A stretch of DNA of 32,541 nt from Paenibacillus sanguinis 2301083 = DSM 16941 (GTDB lineage: Bacteria; Bacillota; Bacilli; Paenibacillales; Paenibacillaceae): positions 1 to 32,541 of the forward strand of contig NZ_KB895402.1 in NCBI RefSeq assembly GCF_000374825.1. The letters are read 5' to 3'. This document shows, one piece after another, positions 24,263-32,541 of the stretch. The notes beneath the pieces are model-generated. The model was not told where the DNA came from. It saw nothing but the letters and a program-made list of their open reading frames with translations, and made no database searches. A program made the translations under genes and the position numbers. How positions within the stretch are numbered: position 1 is the stretch's first letter; each line of letters opens with the position of its first letter.

Positions 24263-25086
24263 GTACGACGGCGAACGATATATTTATCAGAAGCTTTACC
24301 CTTTTTACGCGTTTTGTAACCCAGGGTCGGTTTGCCCCAAGGAGACAACGGAGATTTACGACCGATTGGAGCACGGCCTTCACCACCACCGTGAGGGTGA
24401 TCGTTAGGGTTCATGACGACACCGCGAACTTCCGGACGTTGTCCGAGCCAACGATTACGTCCTGCTTTACCGATCTTCACGAGTTCATGATCACCATTAC
24501 CTACGGAACCGATGGTTGCGCGGCAAACTTTCAGGACCTTACGAACTTCCCCGGAAGAAAGGCGAATCGTTACGTATTTTTCTTCTTTACCCAACAATTG
24601 AGCTTCAGTACCGGCAGCGCGAACCAATTGTCCGCCTTTGCCAGGCTTCAATTCAATGTTGTGAATCACAGTACCCACAGGAATGTTCTCCAGTGGCAGA
24701 GCATTACCGATTTTGATGTCGGAACCCACGCCAGACTCGACCGTGTCGCCCACTTTCAAGCCCTTAGGAGCGATGATGTAACGTTTTTCACCATCGGCAT
24801 AATGGATCAGAGCGATGTTCGAGGTCCGGTTTGGATCGTATTCGATCGTAGCAACGCGGCCTGGAATTCCATCTTTGTTCCGTTTGAAGTCGATGATGCG
24901 ATATTTACGCTTATGTCCGCCGCCATGGTGACGAACAGTAATTTTACCTTGGTTGTTGCGCCCTGCTGTTTTGCTCAGCGGAGCAAGCAAGGATTTTTCC
25001 GGCTCATTCGTCGTGATTTCTTCGAACGTCGACACGCTCATTGCGCGTCTTGCCGGGGATGTCGGTTTGTACTTTTTAATTGGCAC
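24256..25086 (-). CDS. rplB: 50S ribosomal protein L2
   Basis: L2 (276 aa) is needed for subunit joining and peptidyl-transferase centre assembly. The conserved C-terminal loop [19 protein letters not shown], with the functionally important His, is intact. The N-terminal [24 protein letters not shown] and the RNA-binding SH3-like/OB core are typical. The stop codon lies in a hairpin. Confidence 0.98.
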   Translation of the reverse strand: MPIKKYKPTSPARRAMSVSTFEEITTNEPEKSLLAPLSKTAGRNNQGKITVRHHGGGHKRKYRIIDFKRNKDGIPGRVATIEYDPNRTSNIALIHYADGEKRYIIAPKGLKVGDTVESGVGSDIKIGNALPLENIPVGTVIHNIELKPGKGGQLVRAAGTEAQLLGKEEKYVTIRLSSGEVRKVLKVCRATIGSVGNGDHELVKIGKAGRNRWLGQRPEVRGVVMNPNDHPHGGGEGRAPIGRKSPLSPWGKPTLGYKTRKKGKASDKYIVRRRTK

Positions 25087-25114
25087 GAGTTTTCCCTCCT
25101 TACTTTAAAAGATT

Positions 25115-25405
25115 TTATACCGATTCAAAAAACTCAAGCGGTTTGCTGTCGGCTGTCAAAGTAACGAACGCTTTTTTCCACTCAGGAGTGTAACCAGAGT
25201 AGCGTCCGTAACGTTTCAGCTTCCCAGGAACGCGCAGGGTATTCACTTTGCTCACTTTAACACCAAAGATCGCTTCTACAGCTTTCTTGATTTCGGTCTT
25301 GTTGGCACGAATATCAACTTCGAAAACATATTTCAAGTCGTTCATGTATTCAGCCGTACGTTCCGTAATCACCGGGCGTTTGATAATATCACGAGGATCT
25401 TTCAT
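25115..25405 (-). CDS. rplW: 50S ribosomal protein L23
   Basis: L23 (96 aa) is the trigger factor and SRP docking protein at the tunnel exit. [19 protein letters not shown] and [22 protein letters not shown] are diagnostic. Its start codon overlaps the rplD stop by one base (TAATG), which couples the pair. Confidence 0.98.
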   Translation of the reverse strand: MKDPRDIIKRPVITERTAEYMNDLKYVFEVDIRANKTEIKKAVEAIFGVKVSKVNTLRVPGKLKRYGRYSGYTPEWKKAFVTLTADSKPLEFFESV

Positions 25406-26028
25406 TACGCGAGCACCTCCTCTACCTTCTGAACTGCTTCCTTCGTAATGATCAGTTTGTCGTGTGTTAACACGTCAAGAACATTAATGCCGTCAGCCGC
25501 TACAAATTTAACACCTGGAATATTACGAGCAGACAATGCCACATTGTCGTCATAGCTAGGAGCTACGATCAATGCTTTACGCTCTACTTTCAGGTTGTTC
25601 AAAATCGCTGCGAATTCTTTTGTTTTTGGAGCGTTCAGGCTGAGCGCATCCAATACAATGATGTCTTGATCGATTACTTTCGACGATAAGGCCGATTTAA
25701 TCGCCAAACGACGTACTTTCTTAGGCAATTTGTAAGAATAGCTGCGCGGAGTTGGTCCGAAAACCGTTCCGCCGCCTACCCATTGTGGTGAGCGAATAGA
25801 GCCTTGACGAGCACGACCTGTACCTTTTTGCTTCCAAGGTTTACGTCCGCCGCCACGAACTTCCGAGCGTCCTTTAACTTTGTGCGTGCCAAAACGCAGG
25901 GAAGCGCGTTGCATAACTACAGCTTCATGCAGAACATGTGTGTTCGGTTCAATTCCGAATACAGCATCATTCAGTTCAACTTCGCCTACCTGGCTACCGC
26001 TAATATTGAAAAGTGCTACTTTTGGCAT
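25405..26028 (-). CDS. rplD: 50S ribosomal protein L4
   Basis: L4 (207 aa) has a globular domain and a long basic loop reaching the tunnel wall ([20 protein letters not shown]). In E. coli L4 represses the S10 operon through the leader; this mechanism is not established for Bacillota. [22 protein letters not shown] is the N-terminus. Confidence 0.98.
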   Translation of the reverse strand: MPKVALFNISGSQVGEVELNDAVFGIEPNTHVLHEAVVMQRASLRFGTHKVKGRSEVRGGGRKPWKQKGTGRARQGSIRSPQWVGGGTVFGPTPRSYSYKLPKKVRRLAIKSALSSKVIDQDIIVLDALSLNAPKTKEFAAILNNLKVERKALIVAPSYDDNVALSARNIPGVKFVAADGINVLDVLTHDKLIITKEAVQKVEEVLA

Positions 26029-26056
26029 TTCTTGTTCCTCCTTTCTTAAGGACTAA

Positions 26057-26680
26057 TTATTTCTTGATGGTTTCTTTTACTTTAACGAAGCTATTTTTAG
26101 CTCCTGGAATGGAGCCCTTCACCAGCAGCACATTACGTTCAGCATCTACGCGAACAATCTCAAGACCCTGGATCGTAACCGTATCGCTACCCATATGTCC
26201 TGGAAGGTGTTTGCCTTTCGGAACACGGTTCGCTTGGATAGAACCCATGGAACCAGGTCTGCGATGGTAACGCGATCCGTGAGCCATCGGGCCGCGACTT
26301 TGTCCCCAGCGTTTGATAACACCTTGGAATCCTTTACCTTTAGAAACACCCGTTACGTCAACAAATTCGCCCTCAGCAAAAATATCAACCTTGACCTCTT
26401 GGCCAACTTCATATCCTGCCAAATCAATGCCGCGAATTTCACGAACGTAGCGCTTAGGTGTTGCGCCTGCTTTCTTCGCATGCCCAACTTCCGGTTTGTT
26501 TGAGCTAGATTCCTTTTTATCGGCATAACCGATTTGGATGGCTTCATAACCGTCGTTCTCCAGGTCTTTCTTTTGCAGAACCACGTTAGAGCTTGCCTCA
26601 ATGACCGTTACGGGAATGACATTCCCTTCCGGAGTAAATACTTGAGTCATTCCAAGTTTTTTTCCTAAGATACCTTTCAT
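26057..26680 (-). CDS. rplC: 50S ribosomal protein L3
   Basis: L3 (207 aa) begins 50S assembly and has a loop near the peptidyl-transferase centre: [46 protein letters not shown] is the conserved start. An AGGAAAGAGG-type site precedes the ATG, 46 bases after rpsJ. Confidence 0.98.
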   Translation of the reverse strand: MKGILGKKLGMTQVFTPEGNVIPVTVIEASSNVVLQKKDLENDGYEAIQIGYADKKESSSNKPEVGHAKKAGATPKRYVREIRGIDLAGYEVGQEVKVDIFAEGEFVDVTGVSKGKGFQGVIKRWGQSRGPMAHGSRYHRRPGSMGSIQANRVPKGKHLPGHMGSDTVTIQGLEIVRVDAERNVLLVKGSIPGAKNSFVKVKETIKK

Positions 26681-26726
26681 GTTGACACCTCTTTTCCTTT
26701 CCTGATTACCTTACATATAGTAGGTA

Positions 26727-27167
<441 letters not shown>

Positions 27168-27172
27168 TCATT

Positions 27173-27201
27173 ATTATATAGAAAACACAGAAACAATGCA
27201 A
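27173..27201 (-). promoter_or_regulatory. sigma-A promoter of the S10-spc-alpha run
   Basis: TTGCAT (27196-27201) and a perfect TATAAT (27173-27178) have a 17-base spacer on the minus strand. The predicted start, near 27166, leaves a ~130-base leader. It lies 135 bases after the tuf terminator, so the long ribosomal run is independent of the str operon. Confidence 0.85.
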
Positions 27202-27330
27202 GCAGAAATTACAAAAGAATTCATCATTGCTTATAGCGATATTTATTATAGAAAGAACTAATATGATCGGGGTTCATACACCTGACCGGGAGACATCTGG
27301 AAATGCTTTTGGAACCTGGGATGCAACTTT

Positions 27331-27366
27331 CAAAAAAAACAACCTCCCTTGAAGGGAGGTTGTTTT
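27331..27366 (-). terminator. Intrinsic terminator of the str operon (after tuf)
   Basis: The arms AAAACAACCTCCCTT and AAGGGAGGTTGTTTT (27336-27366) are perfectly complementary around one base, and on the minus strand the 3' arm runs into eight T residues. It is the strongest terminator in the window and lies 22 bases after the tuf stop. Confidence 0.95.
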
Positions 27367-27388
27367 AATTCAGGCGGTTAAGCCTTTA

Positions 27389-28579
27389 TTATTTGTTGAT
27401 TGTAACAACGGCACCCGATCCAACTGTACGGCCACCTTCACGAATGGAGAAGCGAGTTCCTTCTTCGATCGCGATTGGGGAGATCAGTTGCACGGTAACT
27501 TCGATGTTATCGCCAGGCATAACCATCTCAGTGCCTTCTGGCAGGTTGATGATACCTGTTACATCCGTTGTACGGAAGTAAAACTGTGGGCGGTAACCTG
27601 TGAAGAAAGGCTTATGACGTCCACCTTCTTCTTTTGTCAATACGTACACTTGAGCTGTAAACTCAGTATGCGGATTAACGGAAGCTGGTTTAGCCAATAC
27701 TTGACCGCGTTCGATTTGGTTACGGTCAACACCGCGGAGCAATGCGCCGATGTTGTCGCCCGCTTCAGCGGAATCGAGCAATTTACGGAACATTTCAACG
27801 CCGGTAACAACGGATTTTTTAGTTTCTTCTTGGATACCCACGATTTCGATTTCGTCGCCGACTTTAACTGTACCGCGTTCAACACGGCCAGTAGCAACTG
27901 TACCACGACCTGTGATCGAGAATACGTCCTCGACAGGCATCAAGAATGGTTTGTCAATTGGACGCTCTGGAAGCGGAATGTATTCGTCGATGATTTCAAA
28001 CATCTCAACGATTTTCTTAGCCCAGTCGCCAGTAGGATTTTGCAACGCTTCACGAGCGGAACCACGGATAACAGGAGTGTCATCACCAGGGAACTCATAT
28101 TCGTTCAGCAAGTCGCGAACTTCCATTTCAACCAGTTCAAGCAACTCTTCATCTTCAACCATGTCGCATTTGTTCAGGAATACCACGATATAAGGTACGC
28201 CTACGTTACGGGACAACAGGATGTGCTCGCGAGTTTGCGGCATTGGGCCGTCAGCTGCGGATACAACCAGGATTGCACCGTCCATTTGAGCTGCGCCGGT
28301 GATCATGTTTTTAACATAGTCGGCGTGCCCTGGGCAGTCAACGTGTGCATAGTGACGATTAGGAGTTTCATATTCCACGTGGGAAGTCGAGATTGTGATC
28401 CCGCGTTCGCGTTCTTCTGGAGCTTTGTCAATTTGGTCGAATGCTACAGCAGCACCGCCATATGTTGTGGACAATACAGTCGTGATGGCTGCAGTCAGAG
28501 TTGTTTTACCATGGTCGACGTGACCAATTGTACCGATGTTAACATGCGGTTTTGTACGTTCGTATTTAGCCTTTGCCAT
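27389..28579 (-). CDS. tuf: Elongation factor Tu
   Basis: EF-Tu (396 aa) is the GTPase that brings aminoacyl-tRNA to the ribosome. G1 is GHVDHGKT, the switch II motif is DCPGHADY and G4 is NKCD. Domains 2 and 3 follow (about 210-396), with [20 protein letters not shown] typical of domain 3. AAGGAGG lies before the ATG. It is the last str gene, 86 bases after fusA. Its strong codon bias produces long antisense open frames, which are not genes. Confidence 0.99.
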   Translation of the reverse strand: MAKAKYERTKPHVNIGTIGHVDHGKTTLTAAITTVLSTTYGGAAVAFDQIDKAPEERERGITISTSHVEYETPNRHYAHVDCPGHADYVKNMITGAAQMDGAILVVSAADGPMPQTREHILLSRNVGVPYIVVFLNKCDMVEDEELLELVEMEVRDLLNEYEFPGDDTPVIRGSAREALQNPTGDWAKKIVEMFEIIDEYIPLPERPIDKPFLMPVEDVFSITGRGTVATGRVERGTVKVGDEIEIVGIQEETKKSVVTGVEMFRKLLDSAEAGDNIGALLRGVDRNQIERGQVLAKPASVNPHTEFTAQVYVLTKEEGGRHKPFFTGYRPQFYFRTTDVTGIINLPEGTEMVMPGDNIEVTVQLISPIAIEEGTRFSIREGGRTVGSGAVVTINK

Positions 28580-28620
28580 TTTAAACAGTTCCTCCTTAAA
28601 ATATGGATTGTTATGTTTGA

Positions 28621-28649
28621 CTGATCGAAAGAGTTGATCTTCCGATCAG
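28621..28649. repeat. Inverted repeat in the fusA-tuf gap
   Basis: CTGATCG (28621-28627) and CGATCAG (28643-28649) are a perfect 7-bp pair around 15 bases. There is no T-run, so it should not terminate transcription. It may shape the tuf leader or mark a processing point that lets tuf accumulate above fusA. Confidence 0.4.
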
Positions 28650-28665
28650 CAAGTACAACGAATAA

Positions 28666-30744
28666 TTATTCTGCGCCTTTGTTCTTGGATACGATTTCTT
28701 CGGCGATTGTCTTAGGAACTTCTTCATAGTGAGAAAGTTCCATCGAGAATACACCGCGTCCTTGCGTACCGGAACGGAGCGTAGTCGAGTAACCGAACAT
28801 TTCGGAAAGAGGTACCTTGGCACGAATGATTTGCGCGCCCCCACGAGAATCCATACCTTCGATTCTACCGCGACGGGAGTTCAGCATACCCATTACATCA
28901 CCCATGTATTCTTCCGGAACCGTTACTTCAACCTTCATGATCGGCTCAAGAAGGGCTGGCTGACATTTATCCTTGGCTGCCTTAAGCGCCATGGAACCAG
29001 CAATCTTAAACGCCATTTCACTGGAGTCAACATCATGGTATGAACCGTCTACGATAGTAGCCTTGACATCCACCAGAGGGAATCCGGCGATAACACCGCT
29101 CTTCATAGCTTCTTCAATACCTTGCTGTGCAGGAGCAATATACTCTCTTGGTACGGAACCACCGACGATCTTGCTGTCGAACTGATTGCCTGTACCTGGC
29201 TCCAGAGGTTCAAATTCAACCCAGACGTGACCGTATTGACCACGACCACCGGACTGACGAACAAATTTACCCTCAACGCGAGCAGCCGCCTTGAACGTTT
29301 CACGGTAAGCAACTTGAGGTTTACCTACATTCGTATCTACTTTGAATTCGCGGCGCATCCGGTCGATGATGATATCCAAGTGAAGCTCACCCATACCAGC
29401 AAGGATCGTTTGTCCCGTTTCTTCATCTGTATGAGCACGAAGCGTAGGGTCTTCTTCTGTCAATTTACCGAGAGCCACACTCATTTTGTCTTGGTCGGCT
29501 TTCGTCTTAGGCTCAACTGCGATCTCGATAACCGGATCAGGGAAGTTCATCGATTCAAGAATAACCGGTGCCTTCTCATCACACAGTGTATCACCTGTAC
29601 CTGTATCTTTCAAACCTACAGCAGCGGCAATGTCACCAGCGTATACTTCGCTGATTTCTTGGCGGCTATTGGCGTGCATTTGCAGGATACGGCCGATCCG
29701 TTCGCGCTTGTTCTTCGTTGCATTCAACACATACGAACCGGATTGCAAAATACCGGAATATACGCGGAAGAATGTCAATTTACCGACATAAGGGTCGGTC
29801 ATGATTTTAAAAGCAAGTGCAGCAAACGGCTCTTCGTCCGAGGAATGACGTTCTACTTCAGTACCGTCTTCCAGGTGACCTTGAATGCTTGCTACGTCGA
29901 TTGGAGCTGGCAAATAATCGATAACGGCATCCAGCACAAGCTGAATCCCTTTGTTACGATATGATGAGCCACAAACGACCGGGAAGATTTTAACTTCACA
30001 AACACCTTTGCGAAGCGCAGCCTTCAGTTCTTCAACGGTGATTTCCTCGCCTTCGAGGTATTTCATCGTCAAATCTTCGTCCAGCTCAGCAACCTTCTCA
30101 ATCAATTCAGCGCGAAGTTCTTCAACCTTTGCAGCCAAATTGGCAGGGATCTCAGTTTCTTCGATGTCTTGACCCAAATCGTCTTTATAAATATACGCCT
30201 TTTGTGTAACAAGGTCGATAATACCGACAAAGTCATTTTCCGCACCGATCGGCAGTTGGATTGCAACTGCGTTCGCTTGCAGACGTTCGCGCATATCTTT
30301 AACAACGTTCAGGTAATCAGCACCGATGATATCCATTTTGTTGACATAAGCGATCCGAGGAACGCCATAGCGGTCCGCTTGTCTCCAAACGGTTTCAGAC
30401 TGAGGCTCCACGCCTTCTTTCGCACTGAATACGCCTACAGCCCCGTCCAATACACGAAGGGAACGTTCGACTTCAACGGTGAAGTCGACGTGTCCCGGGG
30501 TATCGATGATATTTACGCGGTGACCTTTCCATGAAGCGGTTGTCGCAGCGGAAGTAATGGTAATCCCGCGCTCTTGTTCTTGTTCCATCCAGTCCATTGT
30601 CGCAGCACCTTCGTGAACTTCACCGATTTTGTGCGTACGGCCTGTGTAGAACAAGATACGTTCCGTCGTGGTCGTCTTTCCGGCGTCAATATGCGCCATG
30701 ATCCCGATATTACGTGTATTTTTCAAGGAGAACTCTCTTGCCAT
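28666..30744 (-). CDS. fusA: Elongation factor G
   Basis: EF-G (692 aa) is the translocase GTPase. G1 is [13 protein letters not shown], switch II is DTPGHVDF and G4 is NKMD. The later domains show [16 protein letters not shown] (domain IV) and [18 protein letters not shown] (domain V). ATG 30744 ([12 protein letters not shown]) has AAGGGAG upstream; the ATG at 30762 precedes it and is rejected. It lies 47 bases after rpsG. Confidence 0.99.
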   Translation of the reverse strand: MAREFSLKNTRNIGIMAHIDAGKTTTTERILFYTGRTHKIGEVHEGAATMDWMEQEQERGITITSAATTASWKGHRVNIIDTPGHVDFTVEVERSLRVLDGAVGVFSAKEGVEPQSETVWRQADRYGVPRIAYVNKMDIIGADYLNVVKDMRERLQANAVAIQLPIGAENDFVGIIDLVTQKAYIYKDDLGQDIEETEIPANLAAKVEELRAELIEKVAELDEDLTMKYLEGEEITVEELKAALRKGVCEVKIFPVVCGSSYRNKGIQLVLDAVIDYLPAPIDVASIQGHLEDGTEVERHSSDEEPFAALAFKIMTDPYVGKLTFFRVYSGILQSGSYVLNATKNKRERIGRILQMHANSRQEISEVYAGDIAAAVGLKDTGTGDTLCDEKAPVILESMNFPDPVIEIAVEPKTKADQDKMSVALGKLTEEDPTLRAHTDEETGQTILAGMGELHLDIIIDRMRREFKVDTNVGKPQVAYRETFKAAARVEGKFVRQSGGRGQYGHVWVEFEPLEPGTGNQFDSKIVGGSVPREYIAPAQQGIEEAMKSGVIAGFPLVDVKATIVDGSYHDVDSSEMAFKIAGSMALKAAKDKCQPALLEPIMKVEVTVPEEYMGDVMGMLNSRRGRIEGMDSRGGAQIIRAKVPLSEMFGYSTTLRSGTQGRGVFSMELSHYEEVPKTIAEEIVSKNKGAE

Positions 30745-30791
30745 GAATCTGTCTCCCTTCAAAATAGAAGTTTTGGATTGTGGATATGATC

Positions 30792-31262
30792 CTACCAGCG
30801 ATAGTGAGCAAACGCTTTGTTTGCTTCCGCCATTTTGTGCGTGTCTTCACGTTTTTTAACGGAAGCGCCTGTGTTGTTCGATGCATCGATAATCTCTGCA
30901 GCCAAACGCTCTTCCATCGTCTTCTCACCGCGGTTGCGGGAGTAGTTGACAAGCCAACGTAATCCCAAAGCAGTACGTCTTTCCGGCTTAACCTCGATTG
31001 GAACTTGGTAGTTGGCACCGCCCACACGACGAGCTTTAACTTCTAGTACAGGCATGATATTCTTGATCGCTGCTTCAAATACTTCCATTGGGTCATTCCC
31101 CGTACGTTCTTGAATCAACTTGAACGCATTGTAAAGGATGCTTTGAGCAACGCCGCGTTTACCATCAAGCATGATACGGTTGATCAGGCGAGTAACAAGT
31201 TTGCTGTTATACACCGGATCCGGCAATACGTCTCTCTTGGTAACTGGACCTTTGCGTGGCAT
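30792..31262 (-). CDS. rpsG: 30S ribosomal protein S7
   Basis: S7 (156 aa) starts assembly of the 30S head and lines the E site. [28 protein letters not shown] and the C-terminal [20 protein letters not shown] are diagnostic. In E. coli it represses the str operon; here no matching mRNA site is obvious in the 94-base gap from rpsL. Confidence 0.98.
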   Translation of the reverse strand: MPRKGPVTKRDVLPDPVYNSKLVTRLINRIMLDGKRGVAQSILYNAFKLIQERTGNDPMEVFEAAIKNIMPVLEVKARRVGGANYQVPIEVKPERRTALGLRWLVNYSRNRGEKTMEERLAAEIIDASNNTGASVKKREDTHKMAEANKAFAHYRW

Positions 31263-31356
31263 AGTTATCCCCCTTTCAGTACAAATTCAAACCTAATAGT
31301 AGTAGTTCAACAAGTCATTTCGCCTTACTGAACATGCTCCTAAACCCTAAGCAATT

Positions 31357-31779
31357 TTAGGATTTCTTCGCTTTCGGACGTTTTGCGCCGTATTTGGAAC
31401 GGGCTTGCATCCGGTTGTTAACGCCAGCGGTATCCAAAGCTCCGCGTACGATATGATAACGCACCCCCGGAAGGTCTTTGACCCGGCCACCGCGAATCAG
31501 CACAACGCTGTGTTCTTGCAGGTTATGACCGATACCCGGAATGTAAGCCGTCACCTCTACACGGTTCGTCAAGCGAACACGGGCATATTTACGAAGTGCG
31601 GAGTTTGGTTTCTTAGGAGTCATTGTACCCACACGAGTGCAGACACCGCGTTTTTGCGGAGAACTCAAATCTGTAGCCTCACGTTTCAGAGCGTTAAACC
31701 CTCTTTGCAACGCTGGCGATTTGGATTTGTACACCTTATCTTGGCGTCCCTTGCGTACTAATTGGTTAATAGTTGGCAT
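31357..31779 (-). CDS. rpsL: 30S ribosomal protein S12
   Basis: S12 (140 aa) sits in the decoding centre. The fidelity loops [17 protein letters not shown] and [13 protein letters not shown] keep the wild-type lysines whose changes cause streptomycin resistance elsewhere. The ATG at 31779 ([11 protein letters not shown]) follows GGGGGTGG; in-frame codons up to 31809 are leader. A structured leader precedes it. Confidence 0.98.
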   Translation of the reverse strand: MPTINQLVRKGRQDKVYKSKSPALQRGFNALKREATDLSSPQKRGVCTRVGTMTPKKPNSALRKYARVRLTNRVEVTAYIPGIGHNLQEHSVVLIRGGRVKDLPGVRYHIVRGALDTAGVNNRMQARSKYGAKRPKAKKS

Positions 31780-31820
31780 GTTGTTGCCACCCCCTTCCTC
31801 AAATTTCATGATCCTTTACA

Positions 31821-31892
31821 AAACTCTTGATTAAGCCCACAGACCCAGGCGGTTCATAAAAGAACAAAGGAAAAGTTCTTGCCCGAGAGTTT
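31821..31892 (-). promoter_or_regulatory. Structured leader between rplGB and rpsL
   Basis: On the minus strand AAACTCTCG (31892-31884) can pair with CAAGAGTTT (31829-31821), one mismatch in nine, closing a junction. Inside are AAGAAC/GTTCTT (31880-31875 with 31865-31860) and GCC/GGC around TGGGTCTGTG (near 31835-31850). The closing stem ends about 42 bases before the rpsL ATG. It may be an autoregulatory element of the str operon; the ligand is unknown. Confidence 0.45.
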
Positions 31893-31922
31893 CCCCTCTG
31901 TCAGCAAAAACGTTTCTATCAG

Positions 31923-32174
31923 CTATGGCTTAACAATCGCAACCATCGCCGCTCCCACTTCAATCCCGCAAGCTTCTCCGAGATTGGCCATCGTGTCTAC
32001 ATACGTAACCTTCACAGCGTGCTGGTTGCATAAGGCGACGATCTTCGATGTAAGACGCGGATCTGCATTTTCAGCTACATACACTTCCTCGGCCCGTCCA
32101 AGTTCAACCATTCGCATGGTTTGCTTGGTGCCGATCTTAATGGGTGCGTCTCTCAGTCCTTTATCATTAGACAT
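31923..32174 (-). CDS. rplGB: L7Ae-family ribosomal protein (RplGB/YbxF)
   Basis: This is an 83-residue L7Ae/L30e-type protein. In B. subtilis the homologue YbxF binds K-turn RNA. Family features visible are APIKIGTKQTMRMVE, the VYVAENADPRLTSKIVALC segment and the C-terminal GEACGIEVGAAMVAIV that forms the K-turn binding loop. The ATG at 32174 (MSNDKGLRD) has GGAGG 7 bases upstream; the frame open to 32252 includes the promoter and is rejected. In B. subtilis it lies between rpoC and rpsL; here the upstream neighbour is a transposase. Confidence 0.93.
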   Translation of the reverse strand: MSNDKGLRDAPIKIGTKQTMRMVELGRAEEVYVAENADPRLTSKIVALCNQHAVKVTYVDTMANLGEACGIEVGAAMVAIVKP

Positions 32175-32222
32175 ATTCCGTCCTCCAAAGCACAGGGTGT
32201 ATCCACACTCGCGCACTACGAT

Positions 32223-32252
32223 ATAGTAGCACTTCTTCATAGCCCATGTCAA
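32223..32252 (-). promoter_or_regulatory. sigma-A promoter of the str operon
   Basis: TTGACA (32247-32252, perfect) and TACTAT (32223-32228) have an 18-base spacer on the minus strand, giving a start near 32216 and a ~42-base leader to rplGB. The insertion sequence's first repeat begins 26 bases upstream of the -35, so the promoter core looks intact. Confidence 0.75.
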
Positions 32253-32277
32253 GCATATTATTCAGAGGTTGTTATTC

Positions 32278-32321
32278 TTCTGTGATAATGTCACCCTATA
32301 ACTGTTCTGAGATAATGTCAC
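32278..32321 (+). repeat. Two 17-bp direct repeats at the insertion-sequence left end
   Basis: TTCTGTGATAATGTCAC (32278-32294) and TTCTGAGATAATGTCAC (32305-32321) differ at one base and have a 27-base period. They lie just upstream of the transposase ribosome site and are likely transposase binding sites at the element's end. Confidence 0.75.
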
Positions 32322-32343
32322 TATGGGACAGGAGACATTCACA

Positions 32344-32541
32344 TTGACAAGAGCAGAATTAAAGAAGGTAGTTGTGGTGGAAAAAATTCTTGGGGGACAT
32401 ATGACGAACAAGGAAGGAGCAGCGGCTCTAGGGCTGACTGAACGCCAGATCATTCGATTAAAGAAGAAGTTCATCGCTGAGGGAGGAGCGCAAGGATTGG
32501 TTCATAAGAACCGGGGAAGGAAACCGATTCATGCTTTAGAC
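32344..32541 (+). CDS. Transposase, N-terminal helix-turn-helix part (partial)
   Basis: The first 66 residues are visible and the gene runs off the right edge. TTG 32344 has AGGAG 10 bases before it. The sequence reads as an HTH domain: VVVVEKILGGHMTNKEGAAALG, then LTERQIIRLKKKFIAEG, then GLVHKNRGRKP. This start is typical of ISNCY/IS1202-type transposases, in which a DDE catalytic domain follows; that domain is not in view, so activity cannot be judged. ATG 32401 is a later alternative start, but it would cut into the HTH domain. Confidence 0.75.
   Translation, partial: MTRAELKKVVVVEKILGGHMTNKEGAAALGLTERQIIRLKKKFIAEGGAQGLVHKNRGRKPIHALD

Larger units (their letters stand above)
32270..32541 (+). 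mobile_element. Left end of an insertion sequence, probably ISNCY/IS1202-like (partial)
   Basis: The repeat pair, a transposase start and a clear break in the conserved rpoC-rplGB gene order all mark an insertion sequence reading to the right. The outer boundary is uncertain, about 32265-32278, because the right end, the inverted repeat partner and any target duplication are outside the window. Confidence 0.65.

Noticed and set aside
27488..28624. 378-codon open frame antisense to tuf
   Set aside because: It mirrors the codon bias of a highly expressed gene, has no ribosome site, and reads as low-quality Cys/Phe/His-rich protein.

Overview
The window comes from a low-GC, endospore-forming Bacillota chromosome, most likely Paenibacillaceae. 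The evidence is the sequence at the 16S rRNA 5' end, the four sporulation/germination genes, and the Bacillus-like order of the ribosomal clusters. Species cannot be named from this sequence.

Layout, left to right. The first 189 bases are the 5' end of a 16S rRNA gene on the minus strand, preceded by a boxA-like leader and up to three promoters. Next come a small unknown gene and a SpoIIM-family membrane protein whose N-terminus is broken or translationally coupled. Bases 1.5-6.0 kb hold the sporulation block pdaB - kbaA - gerD - salA - cwlD, in the same order as near rrnW in Bacillus subtilis, with candidate sigma-E and sigma-G promoters. Between this block and rpsI/rplM lies non-ribosomal cargo: cysH-sat (sulfate to sulfite by the APS reductase route) and a lipoprotein with two FMN-binding domains, preceded by a TGTGA-N6-GCACA site at about -42 from a candidate promoter. 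Then come rpsI-rplM with a structured leader, a small zinc-ribbon protein, and truA.

From 11.7 to 27.2 kb is one long minus-strand run: S10 operon (rpsJ to rpsQ), spc operon (rplN to secY, adk, map, a KOW protein, infA) and alpha operon (rpmJ to rplQ). It starts at a strong sigma-A promoter near 27.19 kb and ends at an intrinsic terminator near 11.65 kb. An internal promoter and two hairpins precede rpmJ. The str operon (rplGB-rpsL-rpsG-fusA-tuf) follows at 27.4-32.2 kb, with its own promoter, a structured rpsL leader and a strong terminator after tuf. A transposase gene, probably ISNCY/IS1202-like, begins on the plus strand at 32.34 kb. Its repeat-rich left end lies only about 25 bases from the -35 box of the str operon, where B. 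subtilis has rpoC.

How it works together: most of the window builds ribosomes and elongation factors. The left part adds spore cortex modification (PdaB, CwlD), germination (GerD), phosphorelay input (KbaA) and a pleiotropic ATPase (SalA). The cargo genes add sulfate reduction and a surface flavoprotein. I found no defence system, CRISPR array, tRNA or prophage. The most interesting signals are the split SpoIIM-like gene, the candidate Fnr/Crp-controlled double-FMN lipoprotein, several intergenic RNA structures, and the insertion sequence next to the str promoter.
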